A stretch of 64,000 bases of DNA from Mycobacterium sp. 1245111.1 (GTDB lineage: Bacteria; Actinomycetota; Actinomycetes; Mycobacteriales; Mycobacteriaceae), in assembly GCF_001673405.1 (NCBI RefSeq), contig NZ_LZLV01000152.1, positions 29,168 to 93,167 on the forward strand, written 5' to 3'. Position numbers and translations under genes: made by a program. Under the pieces are notes generated by a model that saw nothing but the letters and a program-made list of their open reading frames with translations, did not search any database and was not told the DNA's origin. The first letter of the stretch is position 1, and the number at the start of each line of letters is the position of its first letter. Shown here piece after piece: positions 8,461 through 20,031 of the stretch.

Positions 8461-10220
8461 TGCGTCGGGTAATCGCGCTCCTGGCAGCGTCGACCCTCGT
8501 CCTGGCCGCCTGCGCGGGGGTGCCGAATGGATCGGCGCCACAGGCCATCGGCACCGTCGACCGGCCGGCGCCGGCGAACCTGCCCAAGCCGACGCCCGGC
8601 ATGGAACCCGACGTGCTGTTGCGCGAATTCCTCAAGGCCACCGCCGATCCGGCCAACCGGCACCTCGCGGCCCGGCAGTTCCTCACCCAGACGGCGTCCA
8701 ACAAGTGGGACGACGCCGGTAGCGCGCTGCTCATCGACCACGTGGTATTCGTCGAAACCCACAGCGCCGAAAGGGTTTCCGTGGCCATGCGGGCCGAGGT
8801 CCTCGGTTCGCTGTCGGACATTGGTGTTTTCGAGACCGCCGAGGGCCAGCTGCCCGACCCCGGGCCGATCGAACTGGTCAAGACGCCGGGCGGTTGGCGT
8901 ATCGACAAGCTACCCGACGGTGTGTTCCTGGACTGGCAGCAATTTCAGGCCACCTACAAGCGCAACACGCTGTATTTCTCCGACCCGACCGGCAAGACGA
9001 TGGTGCCGGACCCGCGCTACGTCGCCGTGTCCGATCGCGACCAGCTGGCCACCGAGCTGGTGTCCAAGCTGATCGCCGGACCGCGCCCCGAGATGTCGAA
9101 AAGCGTGCACAACATGCTGACCTCGCCGGTGCGACTGCGGGGCCCGGTGACCCGCGCCGACGGCGGCAAGGGCGGCATCGGTCGCGGCTACGGCGGCGCC
9201 CGCATCGACTTGGAATTGCTGACCGTCGCCGACCCGCGCAGCAGGCAACTCGTTGCGGCACAGATCATCTGGACACTGGCTCGCGCCGACATCAAGGGGC
9301 CGTACGTGATCAAGGCCGACGGGGCCTCGCTCGACGAGCGCTTCGCCGACGGCTGGAACACCACCGACGTCGCAGCCACCGACCCGGGGGTGGCCGAAGG
9401 CGCGGCCGCCGGGGTGCACGCGCTGATCGGCGGACGCATCGTGGCACTCGACGGCCAGCGCTCCGACCCGGTGCCGGGCGCCTTTGGCCGGGCCACCGAC
9501 CAGGCCGCCGCCGCGCTGTCGCGTAACGGGCACCGGGCGGCCTCGGTGGTGGTGCAACGGCCCGGCGCCCCCGACATGGCGTCGTCGCTGTGGATCGGCG
9601 ACCTCGGTGGCGAGGCAGCAGAAGCCGCTGACGGACATACCCTTTCGCGACCGACCTGGTCGCTGGACGACGCGGTATGGGTGGTGGCCGACGGCAACAC
9701 AGTGCTGCGCGCCATCCAGGAAACCGCCTCCGGGCAACCCGCGCGCCTGCCAGTCGACTCGGCCGCGGTGTCCAGTCACTTCCCCGGCGTCATCGCCGAG
9801 TTGCAGCTGTCCCGTGACGGCACGCGCGCGGCGATGGTGATCAACGGGCAGGTGATCTGCGCCAGCGTCGAGCAGACTCAGGCCGGCCAGTTCGCGCTGA
9901 CCTATCCGCGGCGGCTCGGCTTCGGGCTGGGCTCCTCGGTCGTGTCGCTGGCCTGGCGCACCGACGAGGACATCGCGGTGAGCCGCAACGACGCCGAGCA
10001 CCCGGTGTCCTACGTCAACATCGACGGGGTGAACTCCGATGCGCCGACCGGCCATCTGCAGCAACCGGTCGGGGTGATCGCGGCCAACCCGTCGACGGTG
10101 TACGTCGCCGATCCGCGCGGCGTGATGCAGCTGTCGATCTCCGGCGCCGAAGGCGTGCAGGGTTGGATCGACGTCCCAGCGTTCATGGTCGGCGGAGCGA
10201 TGCCGGTGATGCCCGGCTGA
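8460..10220 (+). CDS. lpqB: Lipoprotein LpqB, MtrB-associated
   Basis: Lipoprotein of 586 residues that interacts with the extracytoplasmic part of MtrB and tunes MtrA phosphorylation. The signal peptide ends in the lipobox LAAC with the lipidated Cys at residue 20. A GerMN-type domain with beta-propeller-like sequence behind it forms the rest. The ATG at 8460 shares its A with the mtrB TGA (TGATG), so translation is coupled; the GTG one codon upstream at 8457 is a less likely start. It is the last gene of the operon; the next gene starts 43 nt later. Confidence 0.96.
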   Translation: MRRVIALLAASTLVLAACAGVPNGSAPQAIGTVDRPAPANLPKPTPGMEPDVLLREFLKATADPANRHLAARQFLTQTASNKWDDAGSALLIDHVVFVETHSAERVSVAMRAEVLGSLSDIGVFETAEGQLPDPGPIELVKTPGGWRIDKLPDGVFLDWQQFQATYKRNTLYFSDPTGKTMVPDPRYVAVSDRDQLATELVSKLIAGPRPEMSKSVHNMLTSPVRLRGPVTRADGGKGGIGRGYGGARIDLELLTVADPRSRQLVAAQIIWTLARADIKGPYVIKADGASLDERFADGWNTTDVAATDPGVAEGAAAGVHALIGGRIVALDGQRSDPVPGAFGRATDQAAAALSRNGHRAASVVVQRPGAPDMASSLWIGDLGGEAAEAADGHTLSRPTWSLDDAVWVVADGNTVLRAIQETASGQPARLPVDSAAVSSHFPGVIAELQLSRDGTRAAMVINGQVICASVEQTQAGQFALTYPRRLGFGLGSSVVSLAWRTDEDIAVSRNDAEHPVSYVNIDGVNSDAPTGHLQQPVGVIAANPSTVYVADPRGVMQLSISGAEGVQGWIDVPAFMVGGAMPVMPG

Positions 10221-10263
10221 GTCGCCGGACAGAAGTGTCGGTGCCTGGCGGCAGAATTGCGCC

Positions 10264-10902
10264 GTGCTGGATCTGGTCCTACCGCTGGAATGCGGCGGCT
10301 GCGGGACGCCGTCGACCCGGTGGTGTGCAGTCTGCGCCGCCGAGTTGGCCTTGGGTCCCGACGCGCCACGAGTCGTCACCCCGCGCATCGATCCCCAGGT
10401 ACCGGTGTTCGCGCTGGGCCGCTACGCCGGTGCGCGCCGGCGCGCGATCGTCGGGGTAAAGGACCGCGGCCGCGCGGACCTGGCCACGCCGCTGTCCCGT
10501 TCGCTGGCCCTGGGCTTGGACCGGCTGCTGGGATGGGGTCTGCTCACGGTGCCGTTGACCGTCGTCGCGGCCCCGACCCGCAGCTGGTCGGCCCGGCAGC
10601 GCGGGGGAGATCCGGTCACCCGGATCGCCGCACTGGCGACGGCCGGTCATCCCGGTATCACGATCGCCCGCGCGCTGCGGATGAAACCTTGGGCACGCGA
10701 CTCGGCTGGGCTGGACAGCGCCACACGCGAACGTAATATCGCCGGCCGGGTGTTGCTGACGCGACGCCGCCTGCCGGCCTGTGGTGAGGTGCTGTTGGTC
10801 GACGACATCGTCACGACCGGGGCGACCGCGCGTGAGTCGGTCCGCGTGCTGCAGGCCGCCGGCACGCGGGTGTCGGCTGTGCTGGCGTTAGCTGCGGCGT
10901 GA
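10264..10902 (+). CDS. ComF-family phosphoribosyltransferase-like protein
   Basis: A 212-residue protein of the ComF/GntX family, of uncertain role in non-competent bacteria. The N-terminus has a zinc-finger-like cluster (CGGCG and CAVC within residues 12-29). The C-terminal half is a phosphoribosyltransferase fold with the PRPP-binding loop LLVDDIVTTGATA. The GTG at 10264 has no clear ribosome-binding site; CAGAAT lies 6 nt upstream and could be a leaderless -10. It corresponds to Rv3242c. In H37Rv another gene (Rv3243c) separates it from lpqB and is missing here. Confidence 0.9.
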   Translation: MLDLVLPLECGGCGTPSTRWCAVCAAELALGPDAPRVVTPRIDPQVPVFALGRYAGARRRAIVGVKDRGRADLATPLSRSLALGLDRLLGWGLLTVPLTVVAAPTRSWSARQRGGDPVTRIAALATAGHPGITIARALRMKPWARDSAGLDSATRERNIAGRVLLTRRRLPACGEVLLVDDIVTTGATARESVRVLQAAGTRVSAVLALAAA

Positions 10903-11165
10903 GCGTTTGTGAAGAACTCGCAACAGGTCGCCCAAAATGGTGGCACTGCTGCCCGTCCACGGTCTACCGTCGATCGCAAGCACCAACAACGCCTTAACGC
11001 AGCGCAAATCGCAGCTTGAGGCGCCACCGTCAACGGTAGGGGGTGAGTTTTCGACACCTTGCATCGGCGGGCGGCCAATCCTGTTCTGACAACCCCGTCG
11101 GCGCGTGCACCCATAACCGGGCGCGCTTAGCTGCGTGCAATGCGAGAGAAGGCGAGTTGTCAAGC

Positions 11166-11855
11166 ATGTCAAGGCAAACCGTGGATTCCGGACAGCTGCT
11201 GGCAGAACCTCCGGTCGACATCGACGAGCACGAACCGACCCCGCACGCCGAGGTCGTGGTGAAAGGGCGCAACGTCGAGATCCCTGACCACTTCCGCGTC
11301 TACGTCTCGCAGAAACTCGCCCGCCTGGAGCGATTCGATCGAACCGTCTACCTGTTCGACGTCGAACTCGACCACGAACGCAATCGTCGCCAGCGCAAGT
11401 CCTGTCAGCATGTCGAGATCACCGCTCGCGGTCGCGGCCCCGTGGTCCGGGGCGAAGCGTGCGCCGACAGCTTCTATGCCGCGCTCGAGGCCGCGGTCGC
11501 CAAACTGGAGGGCCGACTGCGCCGCGTGAAGGATCGCCGCAAGGTCCACTACGGCGACAAGACCCCGGTGTCCCTGGCCGCCGCCACCGCCGTCGTGCCG
11601 CAACCCGAGCCGGCGTTCGACGACATCGAGACCCCGCACTTCGGGGACCCCGAGGGCACCAATGGTCATCACCTGCCCGGGCGCGTCGTGCGCACCAAGG
11701 AGCACGAGGCCAAGCCGATGTCGGTCGATGACGCGCTGTACGAGATGGAACTCCTCGGCCACGACTTTTTCCTCTTCTACGACAGCCAGACCGAACGGCC
11801 CAGCGTGGTCTACCGCCGGCACGCCTATGACTACGGACTGATTCGCCTGGCCTGA
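11166..11855 (+). CDS. hpf: Long-form ribosome hibernation promoting factor
   Basis: A 229-residue long HPF (mycobacterial protein Y, Rv3241c type) that binds the decoding centre of idle ribosomes. Residues about 28-130 form the S30AE/YfiA domain starting VVVKGRNVEIPDHF. A charged linker follows, then the C-terminal dimerisation domain ending HAYDYGLIRLA. The frame is open from 11043 but the ATG at 11166 begins where homologous proteins do; AGAAGG lies 13 nt upstream, a slightly long spacing. The 263-bp gap before it probably holds its own promoter. secA1 follows after 136 nt. Confidence 0.94.
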   Translation: MSRQTVDSGQLLAEPPVDIDEHEPTPHAEVVVKGRNVEIPDHFRVYVSQKLARLERFDRTVYLFDVELDHERNRRQRKSCQHVEITARGRGPVVRGEACADSFYAALEAAVAKLEGRLRRVKDRRKVHYGDKTPVSLAAATAVVPQPEPAFDDIETPHFGDPEGTNGHHLPGRVVRTKEHEAKPMSVDDALYEMELLGHDFFLFYDSQTERPSVVYRRHAYDYGLIRLA

Positions 11856-11991
11856 CGCCCGAGGTAAACAGTCCGATCGGGCTCGTCACCTAGGATGGGG
11901 GACGCTGAAGACTTCGATCCCGCCCGGTGACGATGCAGAGTGCGTAGCGCGATGAGAAGGAGCCGGGCAATTTGCCCTAGGGGACAAAGCT

Positions 11992-14796
<2,805 letters not shown>

Positions 14797-14800
14797 TCCG

Positions 14801-15283
14801 ATGGACGTCAAGGAAGTCCTGCTGCCCAGCATGGGCGTACGTTACGAGTTCACCAGCACCCACGGTGAGCGGATTGGGATCGTGGCGCGGCGGGGCGGCT
14901 ACTTCGACGTGGTGCTCTACGGCGCCGACGACCCCGACGAAGCCCACCCGGTCTTTCGGCTCACCGACGAGGAAGCCGATGCGGTCGCACAGATCCTGGG
15001 CGCCCCGCGCATCGCCGAACGCTTCACCGAGTTGACCAAGGAGATACCGGGGCTGGAGGCCGGCCAAGTCCACATCCTGCCGGGCGGCATCTTCGTCGAC
15101 CGGCCGCTTGGGGACACCCGGGCCCGAACCAGGACCGGCGCATCGATCGTCGCGATCGTGCGCAACGACCAGGTGCTCGCTTCGCCTGGGCCTTCCGAAC
15201 TGCTGCGCGCCGAGGACGTATTGATCGTCGTGGGCACCGAGGCCGGAATCAGGGGCGTGCAGCAGCTCGTCCAAAAGGGCTGA
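14801..15283 (+). CDS. Cation:proton antiporter regulatory subunit (KhtT/TrkA-C type)
   Basis: A 160-residue soluble regulator for the adjacent antiporter, counterpart of Rv3237c. The N-terminal half is a KhtT-like fold. The C-terminal half matches an RCK_C/TrkA-C ligand-binding domain with GASIVAIVRNDQVLASPGP and LIVVGTEAGI. The ATG at 14801 lies 4 nt after secA1 and the antiporter gene begins 4 nt after this stop, so the three genes are probably cotranscribed. In KhtTU systems this subunit gates K+/H+ exchange in response to nucleotides or pH; that is family knowledge, not seen here. Confidence 0.88.
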   Translation: MDVKEVLLPSMGVRYEFTSTHGERIGIVARRGGYFDVVLYGADDPDEAHPVFRLTDEEADAVAQILGAPRIAERFTELTKEIPGLEAGQVHILPGGIFVDRPLGDTRARTRTGASIVAIVRNDQVLASPGPSELLRAEDVLIVVGTEAGIRGVQQLVQKG

Positions 15284-15287
15284 GCGC

Positions 15288-16442
15288 GTGCAGATTTCCG
15301 CGCCGCTGCTGCTGCAACTCGGCGCGGTCCTGACTGCGCTTGCGCTGCTGGGCGCGCTGGCCCGCCGCCTCGCCCTGTCTCCGATACCGCTCTACCTGCT
15401 GGCCGGACTGTGGCTGGGCAAGGGTGGCATCCAGCCGGTGACCGAGGCCAGCGTGTTCATCAAAACCGGGGCACCGATCGGCGTCGTGCTGCTGTTGCTG
15501 ACGCTCGGTCTGGAGTTCTCCAGCGCCGAATTCGCCAGCAGCATGAAGCAACACGTTCCCTCCGCGCTGGTCGACGTCGTCCTCAATGCGACGCCCGGCG
15601 CCATCGCGGGCTGGTTGATGGGCTTTCCCGGTATCGGCATCCTGGCGCTGGCCGGGGTGACTTACGTGTCGTCGTCCGGCCTGATCGCCCGCCTGCTCGA
15701 GGACCTCAACCGGGTGGGTAACCGCGAAACACCGGCGATCCTGGCGGTATTGGTGCTCGAGGACTTCGCGATGGCGGCCTACCTGCCGGTGTTCGCGGTG
15801 TTGGCCAGCGGAGGCACTTGGCCCAAGGCTCTGCTCGGCATGGTGGTCGGGGTCGGGGCGTTCTGGGTCGCGTTCGCGGTGTCACGCCGGTGGGGCCACT
15901 ACTTCGGCCGGCTGGTGGGAACCCGGGATTCCGAGCAGTTGCTGTTGCGGGTGCTGGGGGTGACGTTGATCGTCGCCGCGCTGGCCGAAGAGGTGCACGC
16001 ATCGGCGGCCGTCGGCGCTTTCCTGGTCGGCCTGACGCTCACCGGCGACACCGCACACCGGGCGCGGATTGTGTTGGGGCCGCTGCGCGATCTGTTCGCC
16101 GCGGTGTTCTTTCTCGGGGTGGGGATTGGCATCGATCCGCGAGCGCTCGTGCCCGTCCTTCCGGCCGCCGTCACGATGGCCGTGACGACCAGCGCCGCGA
16201 AGGTGGTGACCGGCATGTACGCCGCCCGACGCGACGGGGTGGCCCGGCGCGGGCAGTTGCGGGCCGGCCTCGCATTGATCGCGCGCGCCGAATTCTCGTT
16301 GATCATCATCGGCCTGGTCGGCACCTCGATCCACGGGCTGGCGCCAGTCGCCATGTCGTATGTGTTCGTCGTGGCGGTCGTCGGTCCGGTGCTAGCCCGA
16401 TTCGGCGGCGCCCCACGACCGGCGACCATGGGTGCGCCCTAG
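15288..16442 (+). CDS. CPA2-family monovalent cation:proton antiporter (Kef/KhtU type)
   Basis: A 384-residue integral membrane protein with about 12 hydrophobic segments and no C-terminal nucleotide-binding domain. It is the transport subunit that pairs with the regulator just upstream. The family-typical segment LLTLGLEFSS is near residues 70-80, and a discontinuous-helix region with EDFAMAAYLPVFAVL follows. The start is GTG at 15288. It is the ortholog of Rv3236c. Its TAG stop is embedded in a CTAG that is also the stop codon of the converging gene on the other strand. Confidence 0.92.
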   Translation: MQISAPLLLQLGAVLTALALLGALARRLALSPIPLYLLAGLWLGKGGIQPVTEASVFIKTGAPIGVVLLLLTLGLEFSSAEFASSMKQHVPSALVDVVLNATPGAIAGWLMGFPGIGILALAGVTYVSSSGLIARLLEDLNRVGNRETPAILAVLVLEDFAMAAYLPVFAVLASGGTWPKALLGMVVGVGAFWVAFAVSRRWGHYFGRLVGTRDSEQLLLRVLGVTLIVAALAEEVHASAAVGAFLVGLTLTGDTAHRARIVLGPLRDLFAAVFFLGVGIGIDPRALVPVLPAAVTMAVTTSAAKVVTGMYAARRDGVARRGQLRAGLALIARAEFSLIIIGLVGTSIHGLAPVAMSYVFVVAVVGPVLARFGGAPRPATMGAP

Positions 16443-16942
16443 CCGATGTGCAGCGCGACCACCTGCCAGCGTCCGGCGCACTTTTCGATGCGGCAAGCGA
16501 TGGCGTGCGTGCGGGGCCCGCGGCTGTAGCTGCCGAATACCTCGGCGGCGGCCAGGCCGCTGACCGGTTGCAGGCGCACCCGGCGTAGCACCGCCACCCC
16601 GTCCGCGCCGCGGACGTGTCGATTGGCCGACAGCACCGAGTCGACCAGCGCGGCGGCCAGCAGCCCGTGCAGCTGGGCGATCGGGCGACGGCGGTCGATC
16701 ACCTCCAGGACTCGGCGCAGCGCGGCGTCGGCGAAGGCCGCCGCTTGTCGCATCGGCAACGGCATCGCGATCGACGGGGGATGTCGTTGTGGCGCATGGG
16801 TATTGCGCTTCCGCAGGACGCTCGGCGAGGGGCGGCACTGCCGGACGTCGCGGGGCGGTGGTTCGCAGTCGACGACGGGGGTAACGGCGCACGACCGCCC
16901 AGCAACTGAGCTTGAGTCCGATGGATGAGAACCGGTCAACAC
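16439..16942 (-). CDS. Rv3235-family protein of unknown function
   Basis: A 167-residue Ala/Arg/Pro-rich protein. The N-terminal 60 residues are low complexity. The C-terminal about 100 residues form the conserved Rv3235-family domain, including LHGLLAAALVDSVLSANRH and the closing RCAGRW-like segment (IEKCAGRWQVVALHIG). Homologs sit next to the secA1 region in many actinobacteria but no function is known to me. The start is uncertain because the N-terminus is poorly conserved. It converges on the antiporter gene with a 4-nt shared stop and diverges from the acyltransferase gene. Confidence 0.7.
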   Translation of the reverse strand: MLTGSHPSDSSSVAGRSCAVTPVVDCEPPPRDVRQCRPSPSVLRKRNTHAPQRHPPSIAMPLPMRQAAAFADAALRRVLEVIDRRRPIAQLHGLLAAALVDSVLSANRHVRGADGVAVLRRVRLQPVSGLAAAEVFGSYSRGPRTHAIACRIEKCAGRWQVVALHIG

Positions 16943-17183
16943 TGCACTCTCCCGCGCATTTTCGAAGGGCTATCCGAGCTGGCCTGCTGGAGAGTGGCAG
17001 ACGTTGGGTGTTGCGGCGACCGGTTTCGCCCGGCTTGCGCCGCGCCGCGATCACCACGTGTGAGGATCATCGCACAACTGCCGCATCCTCGTACTCGCGC
17101 AGTCCGGCGCCCGACGGCCCGATAGCGTTGCGGCATATTGGTCGGTGAACCAATTCGCAAGGGACGTAAAGGGGAGAGGCGAC

Positions 17184-18584
17184 GTGACCCGGTTATCGGC
17201 ATCGGACGCCTCGTTCTACCAGCTGGAGAATTCCGCGACTCCGCTGTACGTCGGCTCGCTGTCGATCCTGCGTCAGCCGCGTGCCGGGTTGAGCTACGAG
17301 GCTCTGCTGGCCGCGGTCGAGCGGCAGCTGCCGAAGGTGCCGAGGTACCGGCAGAAGGTCCGCGAAGTGACGATGCGCCTGGCCCGCCCGGTCTGGGTGG
17401 ACGACCGCGACTTCGACATCACCTATCACGTCCGGCGCTCCGCGCTGCCCTCGCCGGGCAGCGACGAGCAACTGCATGAGCTGATCGGCCGGCTGGCCGC
17501 CCGGCCGCTGGACCGCTCGCGGCCGCTGTGGGAGATGTACCTGGTGGAGGGGCTCGCCAAGAATCGACTGGCGCTCTACACCAAGTCGCACCAGGCGCTG
17601 GTCAACGGCATGGGTGCGGTGGAGATCAGCCACGTCATCGCCGACCGGAGTCGTCGTCCGCCGCCGTTCGTCGAGGACATCTGGCTGCCGGCCCGCGAAC
17701 CCGGCAGGGCGCGGCTGATGCTCGGCGCGATCGGCGACTGGGCCACCCGCCCCCAGGCGCAGATGAAGGCCGTCAGCAGTGGGCTCTTCGACCTCGCGAC
17801 CAACTCCGGCCAGCTCGTCGACGCGGGGCGGCGGATGATCGATGTCGTACGAACGCTGGCCCGGGGCTCCGCTCCGCGTAGCCCGCTGAACACCACGGTG
17901 TCGCGCAACCGGCGCTACACGGTTGCCGTCGGACGACTCGACGACTACCGGGTGATCCGGTCGCGCTATAACTGCGACGTCAACGACGTGATTCTGGCGG
18001 TGATCACCGGCGCGCTGCGGAACTGGCTGCTGTCGCGCGGTGAGCCGCCGGCGCAGACGGCGACCGTGCGGGCGATGGCGCCGCTGCCGGTGTACGAAGC
18101 CTTCGACTCCTCGAACCGCGGCCAGGCCATCAGCCAGGTGGCGCCGTTTCTGGTCGACCTGCCGGTCGGCGAGGGCAACGCGGTGGTGCGACTGTCGCAG
18201 ATCGCGCACGCCACCGAGACCAACCCGACGGCGGCCAGCCTGGTCGACGCTCGCACCATCGCCACGCTGTCCGGGTTTGCGCCACCGACCCTGCACGCCA
18301 TGGGGATTCGGGTCGCAACCAGCCTGTCGCCACGCTTGTTCAACCTGTTGATCACCAACGCGCCGGGCGCCCAATCGCAGATGTACATCGCCGGCGCGAA
18401 GTTGCTCGAGACCTACTCGGTGCCGCCGCTGCTCAACAACCAGGTGCTGGCGATCGGTGTGACCTCGTACAACGGCATGCTGTATTTCGGCATCAACGCC
18501 GACCGCGATGCGATGAGCGACCTCGACGTATTGCCGTCATTGCTGGCCGAATCGCTCGATGAACTGCTGGAAGCCGCGCAGTAG
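17184..18584 (+). CDS. WS/DGAT-family acyltransferase with degenerate HHxxxDG motif (tgs3-type)
   Basis: A 466-residue member of the wax ester synthase/diacylglycerol acyltransferase family that makes storage triacylglycerol or wax esters. The GTG at 17184 has GGGGAG just upstream; an upstream in-frame GTG at 17145 lacks one. The conserved C-terminal segments NDVILAVITGALRNWL and LLITNAPGAQSQMYIAGAK are present. The catalytic motif, normally HHxxxDG, reads HQALVNG at residues 136-142, so both the second His and the Asp are replaced. In H37Rv the syntenic locus is split (Rv3234c/Rv3233c); here it is one intact frame. Activity is uncertain. Confidence 0.88.
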   Translation: MTRLSASDASFYQLENSATPLYVGSLSILRQPRAGLSYEALLAAVERQLPKVPRYRQKVREVTMRLARPVWVDDRDFDITYHVRRSALPSPGSDEQLHELIGRLAARPLDRSRPLWEMYLVEGLAKNRLALYTKSHQALVNGMGAVEISHVIADRSRRPPPFVEDIWLPAREPGRARLMLGAIGDWATRPQAQMKAVSSGLFDLATNSGQLVDAGRRMIDVVRTLARGSAPRSPLNTTVSRNRRYTVAVGRLDDYRVIRSRYNCDVNDVILAVITGALRNWLLSRGEPPAQTATVRAMAPLPVYEAFDSSNRGQAISQVAPFLVDLPVGEGNAVVRLSQIAHATETNPTAASLVDARTIATLSGFAPPTLHAMGIRVATSLSPRLFNLLITNAPGAQSQMYIAGAKLLETYSVPPLLNNQVLAIGVTSYNGMLYFGINADRDAMSDLDVLPSLLAESLDELLEAAQ

Positions 18585-18596
18585 CCCTACGATTCG

Positions 18597-19415
18597 ATGG
18601 TGACCAAGGCACTCAAATTACCGGACAGGGTCTACGATGCCGAATTGTTCCGGCTGCAAACGGAATTGGTGAAACTCCAGGAATGGGTGCGCGCCGAAGG
18701 CATTCGCGTCGTGGTGATTTTCGAAGGCCGTGACGGGGCGGGCAAGGGCGGCACCATCAAACGGATCACCGAATACCTCAACCCGCGCTTCGCCCGAATC
18801 GCCGCACTGCCCGCGCCGACCGATCGCGAGCGTGGGCAGTGGTACTACCAGCGCTATGTCGCGCAACTGCCCACCAAGGGTGAGATCGTGCTGTTCGACC
18901 GGTCCTGGTACAACCGGGCCGGTGTCGAGAAAGTGATGGGATTCTGCACGCCGCAGGAGCATGCGCTGTTCCTGCAGCAGACGCCGATTTTCGAGCAGAT
19001 GCTCATCGACGACGGAATTCTGTTGCGGAAGTACTGGTTTTCGGTGTCCGAAGACGAACAGTTGCGGCGATTCAAAGCGCGGCGCAACGATCCGGTACGG
19101 CAATGGAAGCTCAGCCCAATGGATCTGGAATCGTTGTACAAATGGGAAGATTATTCGCGTGCCCGCGACGAGATGATGGCGCACACCGACAAGCCTTACA
19201 GCCCATGGTATTTGGTGGAATCGGACATCAAGAAGCACGCACGACTCAACATGATCTCGCATCTGTTGTCCACCATCGACTATCGGCCGGTGATGTTGCC
19301 GAAAGTCAAACTGCCCGCCCGCCCGATCAGGACCGGTAACTACCAGCGGCCACCGCGAGAGCTGTCGACCTACGTCGACGATCATGTTGCGACGCTGATC
19401 GGCGACGCCGAATGA
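18597..19415 (+). CDS. ppk2: Polyphosphate kinase 2
   Basis: A 272-residue PPK2 that transfers phosphate between polyphosphate and nucleotides, mainly making GTP or ATP from NDP. Walker A is GRDGAGKGG at about residues 44-52, Walker B is LFDRSWYNRAG, and the lid region contains RRFKARRNDPVRQWKLSPMD. The start may be ATG 18597 or the next codon, GTG 18600. The GTG sits 6 nt after TACGAT (18588-18593), which would make it leaderless. It is the Rv3232c counterpart and sits 12 nt after the acyltransferase gene. An uncharacterised gene follows after 19 nt. Confidence 0.94.
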   Translation: MVTKALKLPDRVYDAELFRLQTELVKLQEWVRAEGIRVVVIFEGRDGAGKGGTIKRITEYLNPRFARIAALPAPTDRERGQWYYQRYVAQLPTKGEIVLFDRSWYNRAGVEKVMGFCTPQEHALFLQQTPIFEQMLIDDGILLRKYWFSVSEDEQLRRFKARRNDPVRQWKLSPMDLESLYKWEDYSRARDEMMAHTDKPYSPWYLVESDIKKHARLNMISHLLSTIDYRPVMLPKVKLPARPIRTGNYQRPPRELSTYVDDHVATLIGDAE

Positions 19416-19434
19416 CGAGGACGAACGCAATCTG

Positions 19435-19947
19435 ATGCGGATCTACATCCCGGTGACGCTGGCCATGCTGCAGCGACTCGTCGCTGACGGTTCGCTGCAA
19501 CCGGTCAGCGGTACCGCCTTCGCGGTCACGCCGAAGCTGCGCGAGGCCTATGCCGAAGGCGACGACGACGAGCTCGGCGAAGTCGCGCTGCGCGAGGCGG
19601 CGCTGGCATCGCTGCGGCTGCTGGCCGTCGCGGCGGAAGAGGACAACCAGGAGGGCGGGTTGCCGCCTCGGCGCGCGGTGCTGGTCGCTGATGTCGGCGA
19701 TGTCACGTTGCGGCCCGACCTCGACGACGCGGTGGTGCGGATCGGTGCTCCGGTGACGACTGATGAGGTGGTCGCCGCGTTTGTCGACAACGCGGCCGCG
19801 GAAGCGCAGGTCAAAGCGGCGATGGAAGTGATCGACGCGGCGGATTTGGGCGACGAGGACGCCGAGCTGACCGTCGGGGATGCCCAGGATCACGACCTGG
19901 CCTGGTACGCGACACAGGAGCTGCCGTTCCTGCTCGAGCTGCTGTAA
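19435..19947 (+). CDS. Conserved protein of unknown function (Rv3231c/DUF6912 type)
   Basis: A 170-residue acidic protein beginning MRIYIPVTLAMLQRLVADG, found in actinobacteria next to ppk2. It shows an alternating beta/alpha pattern with a long acidic C-terminal third (DAADLGDEDAELTVGD) and ends in a hydrophobic ELPFLLELL. There is no signal peptide, membrane helix or recognisable catalytic motif. It starts 19 nt after ppk2 and is probably cotranscribed with it. Function unknown. Confidence 0.8.
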   Translation: MRIYIPVTLAMLQRLVADGSLQPVSGTAFAVTPKLREAYAEGDDDELGEVALREAALASLRLLAVAAEEDNQEGGLPPRRAVLVADVGDVTLRPDLDDAVVRIGAPVTTDEVVAAFVDNAAAEAQVKAAMEVIDAADLGDEDAELTVGDAQDHDLAWYATQELPFLLELL

Positions 19948-19967
19948 GTCACAGGCGGCACGTGTAG

Positions 19968-19999
19968 CTACGGAACCGTAGGTTACGGTACCGTAGGTT
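19968..19999. promoter_or_regulatory. Repeated operator upstream of the DesA3 reductase gene
   Basis: The inverted repeat CTACGG-AA-CCGTAG occupies 19968-19981 and the palindrome TACGGTACCGTA 19984-19995. The 10-mer ACCGTAGGTT occurs at 19975-19984 and again at 19990-19999, exactly 15 bp apart. The same core (CGTAGGT, 15-bp period) recurs upstream of desA3, so one dimeric repressor, probably TetR-like, likely controls both genes. Confidence 0.75.
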
Positions 20000-20031
20000 C
20001 TGTCCCCGAGCGAGAACCAGGAGTTTCCTCA

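Noticed and set aside
8910..10388. 492-codon minus-strand frame opposite lpqB and the comF start
   Set aside because: Composition typical of antisense GC frames; the plus-strand lipoprotein is certain.
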